This document shows, in pieces, positions 7,001 to 7,111 of a stretch of DNA of 7,111 nt. Positions within the stretch are counted from its first letter, which is position 1. The number at the start of each line of letters is the position of its first letter. The stretch is from Bacteroidota bacterium (GTDB taxonomy: Bacteria; Bacteroidota; Bacteroidia; Flavobacteriales; Flavobacteriaceae). A program made the position numbers and the translations under genes. The stretch lies in assembly GCA_022601215.1 (NCBI GenBank), contig JAHZIZ010000381.1, positions 1-7,111 of the forward strand. The letters run 5' to 3'. The notes under the pieces are model-generated. The model searched no databases. It was given only the letters and a program-made list of their open reading frames with translations, and was not told the origin of the DNA.

Positions 7001-7111
7001 GTGAATAAATCTATTTAAAAGTATTCTGTGTATAGGTTGGTGGTATAAATGCGAATTACGACATTATTTTGATGGCATACAAACCAATAAATGAGCTGTT
7101 TTAATTGTTCA

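Noticed and set aside
7001..7111. Possible promoter of the kinase operon (TACTTTTA on the minus strand near the start)
   Set aside because: It lacks the final G of TAnnTTTG and has no TTTG at a suitable distance, so I do not call it.

Overview
The window looks like chromosomal DNA from a member of the Bacteroidota, most likely a flavobacterium. The DNA is AT-rich. Start codons lack clear Shine-Dalgarno sequences and sit behind A-rich stretches. The protein families are typical of the group: a TonB-dependent receptor, a HmuY-type lipoprotein with an acidic S-D-D-D sequence after the lipidated cysteine, a LytS/LytTR pair and a secreted S41 peptidase with TPRs. No species can be named from the sequence alone. 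Base composition looks even throughout, and I see no mobile element, tRNA, rRNA or CRISPR array.

Left half, plus strand (2-3218): a tight three-gene unit. A TonB-dependent outer-membrane receptor, whose first codons lie left of the window, is followed by a HmuY-family surface lipoprotein and then, after 2 bases, by a small DoxX-like four-helix membrane protein. A 12-bp-stem hairpin at 3222-3249 followed by a short T-run closes the unit. By analogy with HmuY/HmuR of Porphyromonas, the lipoprotein would capture haem (or a related ligand) at the cell surface and pass it to the receptor for TonB-driven import. The role of the DoxX-like protein is unknown. The HmuSTUV genes of the Porphyromonas operon do not follow here.

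Right half, minus strand (7000 down to 3415): a LytS-type membrane histidine kinase and a LytTR response regulator overlap by 4 bases (ATGA) and form a two-component system. After a 104-bp gap comes a secreted S41-family peptidase with C-terminal TPRs, which could be part of the same unit or have its own promoter. The two units converge on a 196-bp gene-free spacer (3219-3414). The last 111 bases (7001-7111) are upstream of the kinase; I find no gene there and no promoter match I trust.

Most of the window is ordinary for this group. The points worth following are the DoxX-like protein in a haem-capture operon, the long segment between the two haem-receptor motifs of the receptor, the missing Ser-Lys dyad in the S41 peptidase, and start-site problems in the first two genes.
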